NCBI RefSeq assembly: GCF_016924145.1
Contig: NZ_JAFFZO010000045.1
Location: 1 to 32,645 of the forward strand
DNA: 32,645 nucleotides
Direction of reading: 5' to 3'
Source: Amphritea pacifica
Lineage (GTDB): Bacteria > Pseudomonadota > Gammaproteobacteria > Pseudomonadales > Balneatricaceae
Shown here: positions 1 through 6,368 of the stretch, piece by piece
Layout: the number at the start of each line of letters is the position of its first letter
Position numbering within the stretch: the first letter of the stretch is position 1
Notes under the pieces: model-generated
What the model saw: only the letters and a program-made list of their open reading frames with translations
Database searches by the model: none
What the model was told of the DNA's origin: nothing
Position numbers and translations under genes: made by a program

Positions 1-69
1 GTCTTGAGGAACAAGTTCATCGATGCAAACAAACTCAAGGGCGGACTGGGTTGGGGGGCGTTCTCTTAG
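1..69 (+). CDS. Partial unidentified protein, C-terminal end only
   Basis: The first reading frame is open from the window edge to a TAG at 67-69 and gives about 22 residues ending in GGLGWGAFS. A strong plus-strand terminator begins some 57 bp later, which fits the end of a plus-strand gene. The fragment is too short to assign to a family. A second frame is also open to a TGA just downstream, so the choice of frame is uncertain. Confidence 0.25.
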   Translation, partial: VLRNKFIDANKLKGGLGWGAFS

Positions 70-83
70 CATGAGCCTATTAT

Positions 84-109
84 AAAAAATCCTCGTCATT
101 TGACGAGGA
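84..109 (-). terminator. Hairpin with U-run on the minus strand
   Basis: TCCTCGTCA (90-98) and TGACGAGGA (101-109) form a perfect 9-bp stem. Read on the minus strand it is followed by ATTTTTTATA, the look of a Rho-independent terminator. No minus-strand gene is visible between here and ibpA, so it may act as an insulator or as the first part of a bidirectional pair with the plus-strand terminator at 126-152. Confidence 0.45.
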
Positions 110-125
110 CTTTATCAACAGCCTG

Positions 126-152
126 AGCCTTTCCCTTGAAAGGCTTTTTTTT
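126..152 (+). terminator. Rho-independent terminator upstream of ibpA
   Basis: AGCCTTTC (126-133) pairs with GAAAGGCT (138-145) around a CCTT loop, followed directly by a run of eight T. It would end the gene entering from the left edge. Its right half overlaps the proposed heat-shock -35 element of ibpA. Confidence 0.8.
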
Positions 153-162
153 GTCCTTATAA
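135..162 (+). promoter_or_regulatory. Candidate sigma-32 heat-shock promoter of ibpA
   Basis: CTTGAAA (135-141) is an exact match to the known sigma-32 -35 consensus. After a 13-nt spacer comes CCTTATAA (155-162), a partial match to the CCCCATnT -10. The predicted start near 168 leaves a leader of about 86 nt before ibpA. The -35 lies inside the loop and right arm of the upstream terminator. The -10 match is only moderate. Confidence 0.5.
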
Positions 163-167
163 AGAGG

Positions 168-253
168 ATTAACGGAGGCTCAGCAGAGCTCCGTTAACCG
201 CCTGATCATTGTGATAGGCAACTAAAAACATATTGCTTTATGAGGATATTATT
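168..253 (+). promoter_or_regulatory. ROSE-like RNA thermometer in the ibpA leader
   Basis: Two hairpins can be drawn. The first pairs TTAACGGAGGCT (169-180) with AGCTCCGTTAA (187-197), with one bulged G. The second pairs ATATTGCT (230-237) with AGGATAT (243-249), sequestering the Shine-Dalgarno. Known ROSE elements of hsp20-type genes pair a U(U/C)GCU motif with AGGA and leave a G unpaired. TTGCT at 233-237 opposite AGGA at 243-246, with G235 left over, reproduces that signature. Translation of ibpA is therefore inferred to open on heating. Confidence 0.65.
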
Positions 254-673
254 ATGCGTCAATTTGACCTGGCTCCACTCTACCGCTCCGCTATCGGCTT
301 TGACCGTCTGGCTTCCATGATCGATAACGCCACCCGCAACGAACAGGCACAGAACGGCTATCCACCCTACAATATTGAACTGATCAGCGAGCACGCCTAT
401 CGCATCACCATGGCAATTGCTGGTTTTGATAAGTCGGAAGTCTCAATCAACACTGAACAGGGCATGCTGACCGTTACCGGCAGCAAGAAGAGTGAAGAGA
501 CCGAACGCCAGTATCTGCATCAGGGGATCGCAGCCAGAGGCTTTGAGCGCAAATTCCAGCTGGCAGATCATGTCCGTGTAACCGAAGCCAGCATGGAAAA
601 TGGCCTGCTGCACGTCGATCTGGTACAGGAAATTCCGGAAGCGATGAAACCCCGCGCCATCACTATTAACTGA
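254..673 (+). CDS. ibpA: Small heat-shock protein, IbpA/Hsp20 family
   Basis: This 139-residue protein starts MRQFDLAPLYRSAIGFDRL, almost the same as the start of E. coli IbpA, and has an alpha-crystallin domain (about residues 35-125). The C-terminal tail ends in ITIN, containing an I-x-I type motif used for oligomer contacts. Hsp20 proteins hold unfolded proteins in a refoldable state in the cytoplasm for DnaK/ClpB. The ATG at 254 is preferred over an in-frame ATG at 233 because homology begins there, AGGA lies 7 nt upstream, and the earlier ATG is within the thermometer stem. A strong terminator follows, so the gene is probably monocistronic and heat-induced. Confidence 0.95.
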   Translation: MRQFDLAPLYRSAIGFDRLASMIDNATRNEQAQNGYPPYNIELISEHAYRITMAIAGFDKSEVSINTEQGMLTVTGSKKSEETERQYLHQGIAARGFERKFQLADHVRVTEASMENGLLHVDLVQEIPEAMKPRAITIN

Positions 674-710
674 GAATTTTTATCTCAGCGTTACAGTTGC
701 AGATAACCGG

Positions 711-744
711 AAAACAGGGAGACATCACTCCCTGTTTTGTTTTT
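711..744 (+). terminator. Rho-independent terminator of ibpA
   Basis: AAAACAGGGAG (711-721) and CTCCCTGTTTT (728-738) form a perfect 11-bp stem with a 6-nt loop, followed by GTTTTT. A smaller hairpin (CTGAGA 670-675 with TCTCAG 683-688) overlaps the ibpA stop codon. Confidence 0.9.
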
Positions 745-788
745 CCGGCACACTAAATGAATTACACCCGGCATCTTAAAAGCTATTT

Positions 789-1286
789 TCAGCGACTTAT
801 CTCAGCCCGATAAAGGTCCGCCATCGTTTCATCAAAGCAGCAGAAGATTACCTCCTCCACGCCAACACGCTGATACAGCGAGGCAACAGTAGCCACAGCT
901 ATCGCCACAGCAGCGGCTTTAGGGTAGCCATAAATACCACAGCTGATCGCGGGAAAAGCGATACGCTTAATCGCCTTCGCCGGACAGAGCTTCAGGCACT
1001 CCCGATAACAGGAGGCCAGTAACTGCGCCTCCCCCCTTTCTCCACCCTGCCAGACAGGGCCTACGGTATGAATGACATAGCCAGCAGGCAGGTGATACCC
1101 CTGGGTTATACGCGCCTCACCGGTTGGACATCCGCCAATGGCGCGACACTCATCCAGCAACTGTGGACCGGCAGCCCGATGTATAGCGCCATCAACCCCA
1201 CCACCGCCAAGCAAGGTGCTGTTGGCTGCGTTAACAATCGCATCAACCTTCAGTTGGGTAATATCGGCTGTTTCAATCCGGATCAC
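789..1286 (-). CDS. Macro-domain protein (ADP-ribose / O-acetyl-ADP-ribose hydrolase type)
   Basis: This 165-residue single-domain protein carries the macro-domain signature [17 protein letters not shown] followed by [10 protein letters not shown], and later [12 protein letters not shown]. These match the MacroD/YmdB group, which binds ADP-ribose and removes it from proteins or O-acetyl-ADP-ribose. A GTG start at 1286 is chosen because AGGAGG lies 7 nt before it and homology begins at [10 protein letters not shown] longer frame extends upstream but only inside the neighbouring gene. The start overlaps the end of the AMMECR1-like gene by 14 nt, suggesting translational coupling. Substrate specificity cannot be read from sequence. 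Confidence 0.9.
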   Translation of the reverse strand: MIRIETADITQLKVDAIVNAANSTLLGGGGVDGAIHRAAGPQLLDECRAIGGCPTGEARITQGYHLPAGYVIHTVGPVWQGGERGEAQLLASCYRECLKLCPAKAIKRIAFPAISCGIYGYPKAAAVAIAVATVASLYQRVGVEEVIFCCFDETMADLYRAEISR

Positions 1287-1863
1287 CGCTAACCTCCTCA
1301 ATCCGTATGGTCTGATAAATCCAGCACTGCACTGCATCACTCCAGTAGTCCGCGGGCAATCCCGCCTTAAGGCGTAGCTGCCGCACAAACTGCTCTGGCT
1401 GGGTCAGCTGCTCCCAGACCGAGGGAAGAAATGTCGCCCGTCGCCCCTCAGCCTCAAACAGCAGGCCATCGATGCCGGGACGAAGCGTTGCCAGCAGATC
1501 CGCCTCACAACTGACAGGCAGAGGCTGCATCGGTGTCAGCACTGATATCTCATACTCCAGCTGTTGCCGCTCAGACTCCGACACCGGCTCAAATCGCTGA
1601 TCGCGAAAGGCCGCCAGATAGCTGTTACGCAGCACCGCATCTGCCAGAGCACCATTGGCCTCCAGATTACCGATACAGCCGCGCAACTGACCATCAATCT
1701 TCAGGGTCACAAAACAGGCTCTGGGTCTCTCCAGTTCAGCGGGGATCAGATATCCCGCAGGGCGCTCCGGCTCAAGTCCTGCAATCCCCCTCACAACGGC
1801 ATACCGCGCCAACTGGAGTAACAACCGCTGCTCATCCTGACTGTAACTCTCAGTAAAAGGCAT
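1273..1863 (-). CDS. AMMECR1-domain protein (AmmeMemoRadiSam system protein A type)
   Basis: This 196-residue protein has the AMMECR1 core: [18 protein letters not shown], then [19 protein letters not shown]. The family is widespread, and its biochemical role is not settled. Genes for it often sit beside a MEMO1-like protein and a radical-SAM enzyme. The ATG at 1863 gives the usual family N terminus ([14 protein letters not shown]). A GTG at 1896 would lengthen the protein by 11 residues and the overlap with the upstream gene to 47 nt. With the ATG start, the overlap is 14 nt at each end of the gene, so the three genes are probably co-translated. Confidence 0.88.
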   Translation of the reverse strand: MPFTESYSQDEQRLLLQLARYAVVRGIAGLEPERPAGYLIPAELERPRACFVTLKIDGQLRGCIGNLEANGALADAVLRNSYLAAFRDQRFEPVSESERQQLEYEISVLTPMQPLPVSCEADLLATLRPGIDGLLFEAEGRRATFLPSVWEQLTQPEQFVRQLRLKAGLPADYWSDAVQCWIYQTIRIEEVSGDPD

Positions 1864-2629
1864 AGGATGAATACCCCACCACGCGACTTTTATCACCGGC
1901 TGTATCGCCCGAATTACAGTAGCCCAGCAACTCAGCTTTCAGCCCCGCAGACTGTGCGTAGCGTAAAAAACCGTTGAGAGCATAACATCCGCACGCCTGC
2001 TGCGGTGTTATCTGGCTATCCAGCTGAGCGATCTGCTGCTGGGTTGCCCGATCTAGCTGACAGGCTTCGCTGTAGGGATGAAAATGACTCAGATCACTAC
2101 TGATCACCAGCAGTGTTCCCGGCATTTCAAGCACCTGTGCAACCAGGGCAGATACCGCTGCTGAGGGCGTCTGCCCTACCAGCACCGGCAGAATACGATA
2201 ACGGCCATCCAGCAGCTGTAAAAAGGGTAGCTGAACCTCCAGACAGTGTTCCTGAGCATGGGCCTGATCATTGACGCTCACCCATCCCTCACGGACCAGC
2301 TCATCACTGAGAATATTGTCGATCTGAATCTGCCCCAAAGGGGTTTGCCACAGACCCGCATCCATCACCGCCATCCCCTGCAGCGGTACTCTGTGGGCTG
2401 GCCCCAGGAGCACCATCCGGGTGATCGAATCCAGATAGGGGCGGATCAGATTATAGGCCTTTGCCGCGATCCCCCCGGAATAGACCAGCCCGGCATGGGG
2501 CACCTGAATAGCCACCGGTAGTGGCCCCTGCTGTGGATTATCTGCCAATAACTGACTGACCATCAGCGCAAGTTCATCAGCATTATCCGGGTAGAACATA
2601 CCAGCAACAGCAGACTGCTTAATTCTCAT
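1850..2629 (-). CDS. MEMO1-family protein (AmmeMemoRadiSam system protein B type)
   Basis: This 259-residue protein begins MRIKQSAVAGMFYP and shows MEMO family landmarks in order: VPHAGLVYSGG, LLGPAHR, HCLEVQLPFLQ, VISSDLSHF and a C-terminal LLGYCNSGD. The conserved His and Cys residues line a metal-binding pocket related to class III extradiol dioxygenases; human MEMO1 has been reported to bind iron and copper. Enzymatic activity is not established. It is the first gene of the overlapping MEMO-AMMECR1-macro set. The radical-SAM partner usual for this pair is absent here. Confidence 0.9.
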   Translation of the reverse strand: MRIKQSAVAGMFYPDNADELALMVSQLLADNPQQGPLPVAIQVPHAGLVYSGGIAAKAYNLIRPYLDSITRMVLLGPAHRVPLQGMAVMDAGLWQTPLGQIQIDNILSDELVREGWVSVNDQAHAQEHCLEVQLPFLQLLDGRYRILPVLVGQTPSAAVSALVAQVLEMPGTLLVISSDLSHFHPYSEACQLDRATQQQIAQLDSQITPQQACGCYALNGFLRYAQSAGLKAELLGYCNSGDTAGDKSRVVGYSSYAFY

Positions 2630-2737
2630 ATCGACCGCCCCTTACCTATTGCAACGCCCTAAGTATAGGCCATCAGCCCCAATGCAATCACTCAATCCGC
2701 ACCAACCAACCCACTCCCGGTGCTCTTTTGAATAACG

Positions 2738-2783
2738 CGCTTTGAAAGCAGTGGCTAGATCGCTTTGAAAGCAGTGGCTAGAT
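2738..2783 (+). repeat. 23-bp perfect tandem duplication
   Basis: Positions 2738-2760 are repeated exactly at 2761-2783 (unit begins CGCTTTGAAAGCAG and ends TGGCTAGAT). The second unit runs into dispersed repeat copy A. It looks like a local duplication of the repeat edge. Confidence 0.9.
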
Positions 2784-2840
2784 CGCGGCTTCGCCGCTGG
2801 CTAGTGGTTAGAACGTCGCTTCGCGACTCGCTAGAAAAAG
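2778..2840 (+). repeat. Dispersed palindromic repeat, copy A (left edge of island)
   Basis: This 63-bp unit contains two small palindromes, GCGGCTTCGCCGC and GTCGCTTCGCGAC, linked by CTGGCTAGTGGTTAGAAC and ending CTAGAAAAAG. An inverted copy with two mismatches lies at 8137-8199 and a more diverged direct copy at 31403-31464. It behaves like an interspersed REP-type element. Confidence 0.9.
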
Positions 2841-3296
2841 CAAAGAAAACAGCAGTTGTCGTTATCGATCGAATCAAAGCGAACATTAACGCTTCAATCA
2901 GCTGACGCGTCAGCGGTCAGCTGCATTGACTTGATACCCATAGAGCCTTCTCCCCCCAGCAGACCGTCGAAGCCCTGGTAACCCTTGATTAGACTCAACA
3001 GGTCTTGTGGTCCGGGCAAATTACCCCCTGGCCTTGATTAGACGCTTCACTGGCGTGCATTAACCATCAGTAAAACAGTTTGCACCTGAACTGAGCCTGA
3101 TACTAACTGGAAATGTATTCCACGGTTTTGAATAGCGCCTTTCTCAGGTTAACCGATGAATGTCTGGTAACCCCACCTCTATCAGGGATGAAGAACCGGT
3201 GTGCACCCGTTGAGCACTGGGTAAGAGAGTCTCAATATGTGTTTGTTGCAAACGTGTTTTGGCAACGACGAAGACAGCTGGCTGACTGGTTGATTG
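2841..3296. other. Non-coding structured stretch, no supported gene
   Basis: No frame here resembles a protein. The stretch holds an inverted repeat CAGCTGAC (2899-2906) / GTCAGCTG (2916-2923), overlapping the perfect palindrome GCTGACGCGTCAGC (2901-2914). It also holds two identical 12-mers, CCTTGATTAGAC, at 2983-2994 and 3032-3043, and a stem GGTCCGGG / CCCTGGCC (about 3010-3033). It may be the relic of an insertion sequence or carry a structured RNA; the sequence does not decide. Confidence 0.5.
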
Positions 3297-3326
3297 ATAA
3301 AAAAGCCCTGGCCGCTTCGCGGCCAG
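3297..3326 (-). terminator. Rho-independent terminator of the membrane-protein gene
   Basis: CTGGCCGC (3308-3315) and GCGGCCAG (3319-3326) form an 8-bp GC stem with a 3-nt loop. Read on the minus strand it is followed by GGGCTTTTTTATC. It sits 16 bp past the stop codon at 3343. Confidence 0.85.
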
Positions 3327-3342
3327 ATAAGAGCGTTATTTT

Positions 3343-4302
3343 CTATTGACTCCGAGGCGGCTCATATGTGTTAGGTGTAGTTTCATTTGGCTCTGAATAC
3401 GTAATTTTTTCTACCAAGTTGGATTTTATTTTTTCAACATTACCTGTTTCTTGGTTGATATATAGAATCCAGCTGCTAGTTTCTTGTATAAGTTTTGAGC
3501 TAATTATTTTGTTTCCTGAGTAAATCTGGGCGTTTTCGATTTTCGCACCACCTAATGCCGCAGGTATCTTTGGGTAAATGGCAGCCACATAATTTGAAAC
3601 GATCACCCAAAGAATGAAGGCTATAGCAATAATACCAAAAAATATTGTGAACAGGTTTTGATGTTCCTCCTTAGCATTTGAATCAAGGTAGTCTGGTTCG
3701 ATGCCATACTTGCGATCCTCTTGCCTTAAACCAAGCCCCAGAAAACCAAAGAAAAAATAAGTTGAAGCTTTTACTACCGACGAAAACTCAGCATTATTCC
3801 AGGCAATAATTGCTGTCGCGATAATCATAGGTACAGATAGTATTCTGAAAACGGATCGAATTATTCGTGCCTTAAGATTCTCTCCTTCGCTGTACATAAA
3901 TACCAAGTCTAGTATTGAGAACATAACTACAAAATTAGCTGTTATAAAGAACAATACAGAGAGCTTTACTAAAGAACTACCCTCGATCACTAAATCAGTC
4001 GCCGAATCAAGGTATAGAAATGAGTAAATTACATATGGCAGCGAAACAACGCGAAGTAACCATGGGAATATTTTATCGAAATGTAAAGAATCGAAGATAT
4101 ATGAAAGGTTTACTTTGATTGATATATACGCAAAACAAATGGCATAAAAAGCAACCGCCCCAAATCCAGACAAAATATATTTAGCCTGTACCAATTCAAA
4201 TTCATAGCTACCAAAATTCGAGAGGTAAGTGTTATGGACTACAAAGCCAATCACATAAAGTAAAATTGGTGCTTTTATCCAATTATTTTTTATGAACTCC
4301 AA
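3343..4302 (-). CDS. Multi-pass membrane protein of unknown function
   Basis: About 319 residues with roughly seven hydrophobic segments: for example APILLYVIGFVV near the N terminus, then AVAFYAICFAYI, YVIYSFLYL, LFFITANFVVMF, IIATAIIAW, and IAIAFILWVIVSNYVAAIY. A polar C-terminal tail of about 80 residues follows. I recognise no family. The frame opens further to a TTG at 4344, but the TTG at 4302 is preferred because AAGGAG precedes it by 5 nt. The gene is clearly AT-richer than the housekeeping genes around the island, which suggests acquisition by transfer. It has its own terminator and no attC-like site was found at its end. Confidence 0.7.
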   Translation of the reverse strand: MEFIKNNWIKAPILLYVIGFVVHNTYLSNFGSYEFELVQAKYILSGFGAVAFYAICFAYISIKVNLSYIFDSLHFDKIFPWLLRVVSLPYVIYSFLYLDSATDLVIEGSSLVKLSVLFFITANFVVMFSILDLVFMYSEGENLKARIIRSVFRILSVPMIIATAIIAWNNAEFSSVVKASTYFFFGFLGLGLRQEDRKYGIEPDYLDSNAKEEHQNLFTIFFGIIAIAFILWVIVSNYVAAIYPKIPAALGGAKIENAQIYSGNKIISSKLIQETSSWILYINQETGNVEKIKSNLVEKITYSEPNETTPNTYEPPRSQ

Positions 4303-4494
4303 ATTTACTCCTTGGGCACCTAACGAGACTGTCGGATTAGACAATTTGACATAATAATACCCATCTACCGCAGCCTTCCTCTGTTTGTTTTAGCATTTTT
4401 TGACTGGAGAAGCTGAGTTTCACTCTTCAGTTCAAACACTCTGTTTCTATTCTTTTAACCTGATATGAGCGTTGTTTACCTGATATCCTTACAC

Positions 4495-5645
4495 TTAATG
4501 CCTGATCTCACCCTGCGTCGCGATTTTCTCAATATTATGCACCATGCAGTACATTAACCATTGTGCGCTGACCTTCTCTTTGCCTCTGAACGTAAATCGT
4601 TCAGGCCTTTGTTGCTTTCCAGATTACCGAACACCGGCTCTACCGTACCTAAACGTTGACTATAGATATGGCGTCCCATCGGGCTATCGATCTTCTCCTT
4701 CATCCGATCCATGAAGCTGACTTCCGGTGCGTTCCCTTTTGGATAAAAACTCACCTGACGTCCTTCCTGCGCTTGCGCATGCACGATAATCTGGTGTTTG
4801 CTATCCACCGCCGCCACGCCGTTGTAACCCTGGATCACGCCTTTGGCGGATTTGTTCGTCTCATCCTTGAGACTCTCCCTTCGGGCTTCGCTCCAAAGGG
4901 TTCCAGACCCTTTGGTCATCTTGGCGCTATCGTTATCGGTGATATTGCTTTTGACCGGGCGGCCACGCTGACCGAGCCGTTCAGGTTCGGTCGCTAAGTG
5001 CTTTTTTATCTTAGCGGAGACCTCTTCCAGCTTTTTGATCTGTGCCTGTTGCCGCTCGGTGATTTCCGGTTGCTGGTCGGTGTTATCAGAGCTCTGATGA
5101 GCCTGGAGCATACGGGCGACCGCTCGATCTATTTTGGCTTGTTTACGGTTCAGCTCTGCCCGTGTTCCACTCCACTCTTTAGCCGCATTGGATGGCATTT
5201 TACAGCCGTCGATAGCAAACATTTCCCGACCAATCAGGTTCATGCCATCACACACCATCAAGACCTGAGTAAACAGAGGTGCAATCACATCATCCATCCG
5301 CGTGATAAATTCTGCGATAGTGCTGTGGTGCGGCTGACTGTCTGCGGACAGGACCATGAAGAGAACATTCTCACGGCAGGCTTCGGCGATTTTACGACTG
5401 GAGGTAATGCCTCGCGAGTAAGCAAATAAAACGATCTTTAACAAGACGGCGGGATCATACGCAGGTGCACCGTTGTAATCATTGCGATAACGGGATTCAA
5501 ACAGGCTCATATCAAGATCATGATCAACCACATGACTGAGCGTATATTCAAAACTGCCCGGCTGGATCTGATCAGCAAAGCGCAGCGGTATCATCTTAGT
5601 CTGGTTGTAATCGTTGTGTTTGTAGCGCGCCATCCCTTGCACCAT
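4495..5645 (-). pseudogene. IS1182-type transposase, decayed
   Basis: The N-terminal half has the DUF772/IS1182 pattern (PAYDPAVLLKIVLFAYSRGI, then IAEFITRMDD, and FAIDGCKMPSNAAKEW with the first catalytic Asp). The last catalytic Glu is kept in GTVEPVFGN. Two lesions are visible. Around 4765-4780 the protein jumps from VHAQAQ straight to EGRQVSFYPKGN, missing the roughly 100-residue central stretch with the second catalytic Asp. Around 4596-4602 a one-base change shifts the frame, giving a premature stop at 4554. The other frame continues with RFTFRGKEKVSAQWLMYC and ends at 4495. Clear terminal inverted repeats could not be found. Confidence 0.85.
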
Positions 5646-5721
5646 CAGCGGTAAAGTTGTTTTAGTCGATTGTACCGGGAGTTGGTCCCGCAGGCCAAGG
5701 GCTGAGGGACTTATCCGACAG

Positions 5722-5807
5722 CCTCAACGCCTAATTAAGGGGCCGAAAAAAGCGTAGCTTTTGAGGTCCCAGCCCGCTCGCGGGCGATCTTAAATTATTT
5801 GTTAGAG
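5722..5807 (-). repeat. attC-like recombination site (second, 86 bp)
   Basis: Read on the minus strand, it starts CTCTAAC within the end of the upstream cassette gene and finishes at GTTGAGG. The outer arms TAACAAATAATTTAAG and CTTAATTAGGCGTTGA are imperfect inverted repeats. Inside are GGGACC/GGCCCC and AAAAGC-TAC-GCTTTT pairs plus a GC palindrome CCCGCGAGCGGG. The layout fits an integron attC site. Both core boxes deviate by one base from the RYYYAAC / GTTRRRY consensus, so this site is weaker than the one at 6297-6365. Confidence 0.55.
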
Positions 5808-6289
5808 TAGTTTTCAGTAACAAACTTAGCTATTTCCTGCATTTCTTCAACTTTCTCTTTCATTTCAACTATTTTATTCTCGTTAAATTTACTAAATCTA
5901 TCAAATCGTCTTTCACACCATTCTATTATTCCTTCTGAATGACTCTTTAATATAAAAAGGTGATTCATAAGCATCTTGTCATATTTTAAATTTTCTTTTT
6001 CAAGAAGAGATTTTAATTCATCACGCGTTTCATCTACTACGCCAAGCATTTCCTTATGCCTTTCAAAAATAGCAAGCTCGCCGTCGTCCATTGGTATACC
6101 AGTTTTATTTCTTTCTCTTTCCATAAGATAAAAACTATCATCCAACCTTTGAGCAAGCAGTATAAAGCTTGACAACTCCTGCCTCATTTTAATTTCAGAA
6201 TCCAAGAGATACTGCTTTCTACTCCAGAATAACGCAAGTAGTGAAATAGCGATTGCAAATAATGATGTCAGTAAAGAAATACTTTCCAT
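5795..6289 (-). CDS. Cassette-borne small membrane-anchored coiled-coil protein
   Basis: This 164-residue protein has one N-terminal transmembrane segment (SLLTSLFAIAISLLALFW, about residues 4-22) followed by a charged, helical, coiled-coil-like region to the end. No family is recognised. It starts 8 nt inside the boundary left by the preceding attC-like site and has no visible Shine-Dalgarno. Its stop codon lies within the next attC-like site. That tight fit is typical of integron gene cassettes. It is AT-rich and its own promoter is not evident, so expression probably depends on upstream transcription. Confidence 0.7.
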   Translation of the reverse strand: MESISLLTSLFAIAISLLALFWSRKQYLLDSEIKMRQELSSFILLAQRLDDSFYLMERERNKTGIPMDDGELAIFERHKEMLGVVDETRDELKSLLEKENLKYDKMLMNHLFILKSHSEGIIEWCERRFDRFSKFNENKIVEMKEKVEEMQEIAKFVTENYSNK

Positions 6290-6296
6290 AGCAATA

Positions 6297-6365
6297 ATCT
6301 AACGCCGCGCTCTGGGGCAAACCGAAGCGAAGCGTAGGTTTGTCCCTAGCAGCGCTTTGTTAGCT
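6297..6365 (-). repeat. attC site of an integron gene cassette (69 bp)
   Basis: Read on the minus strand, it begins AGCTAACAAAGCGCTGC and ends GCGCGGCGTTAGAT. The right core box GTTAGAT is a perfect GTTRRRY. The left box AGCTAAC differs by one base from RYYYAAC. The inner arms GGGACAAACC and GGTTTGCCCC pair around a short loop, giving the near-palindromic hairpin typical of attC. It starts 4 bp after the stop codon of the 440-residue gene, the normal place for a cassette's attC. Confidence 0.8.
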
Positions 6366-6368
6366 GCT

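Noticed and set aside
206-394. 62-codon minus-strand ORF over the ibpA start
   Set aside because: It is antisense to the thermometer and the conserved IbpA N terminus.
3297-3345. attC-like site at the end of the membrane-protein gene
   Set aside because: The stem is a plain GC hairpin with a U-run, and no GTTRRRY / RYYYAAC boxes bracket it.
3113-3349. 78-codon plus-strand ORF
   Set aside because: It has no Shine-Dalgarno, runs through the terminator of the opposite gene and resembles no protein.
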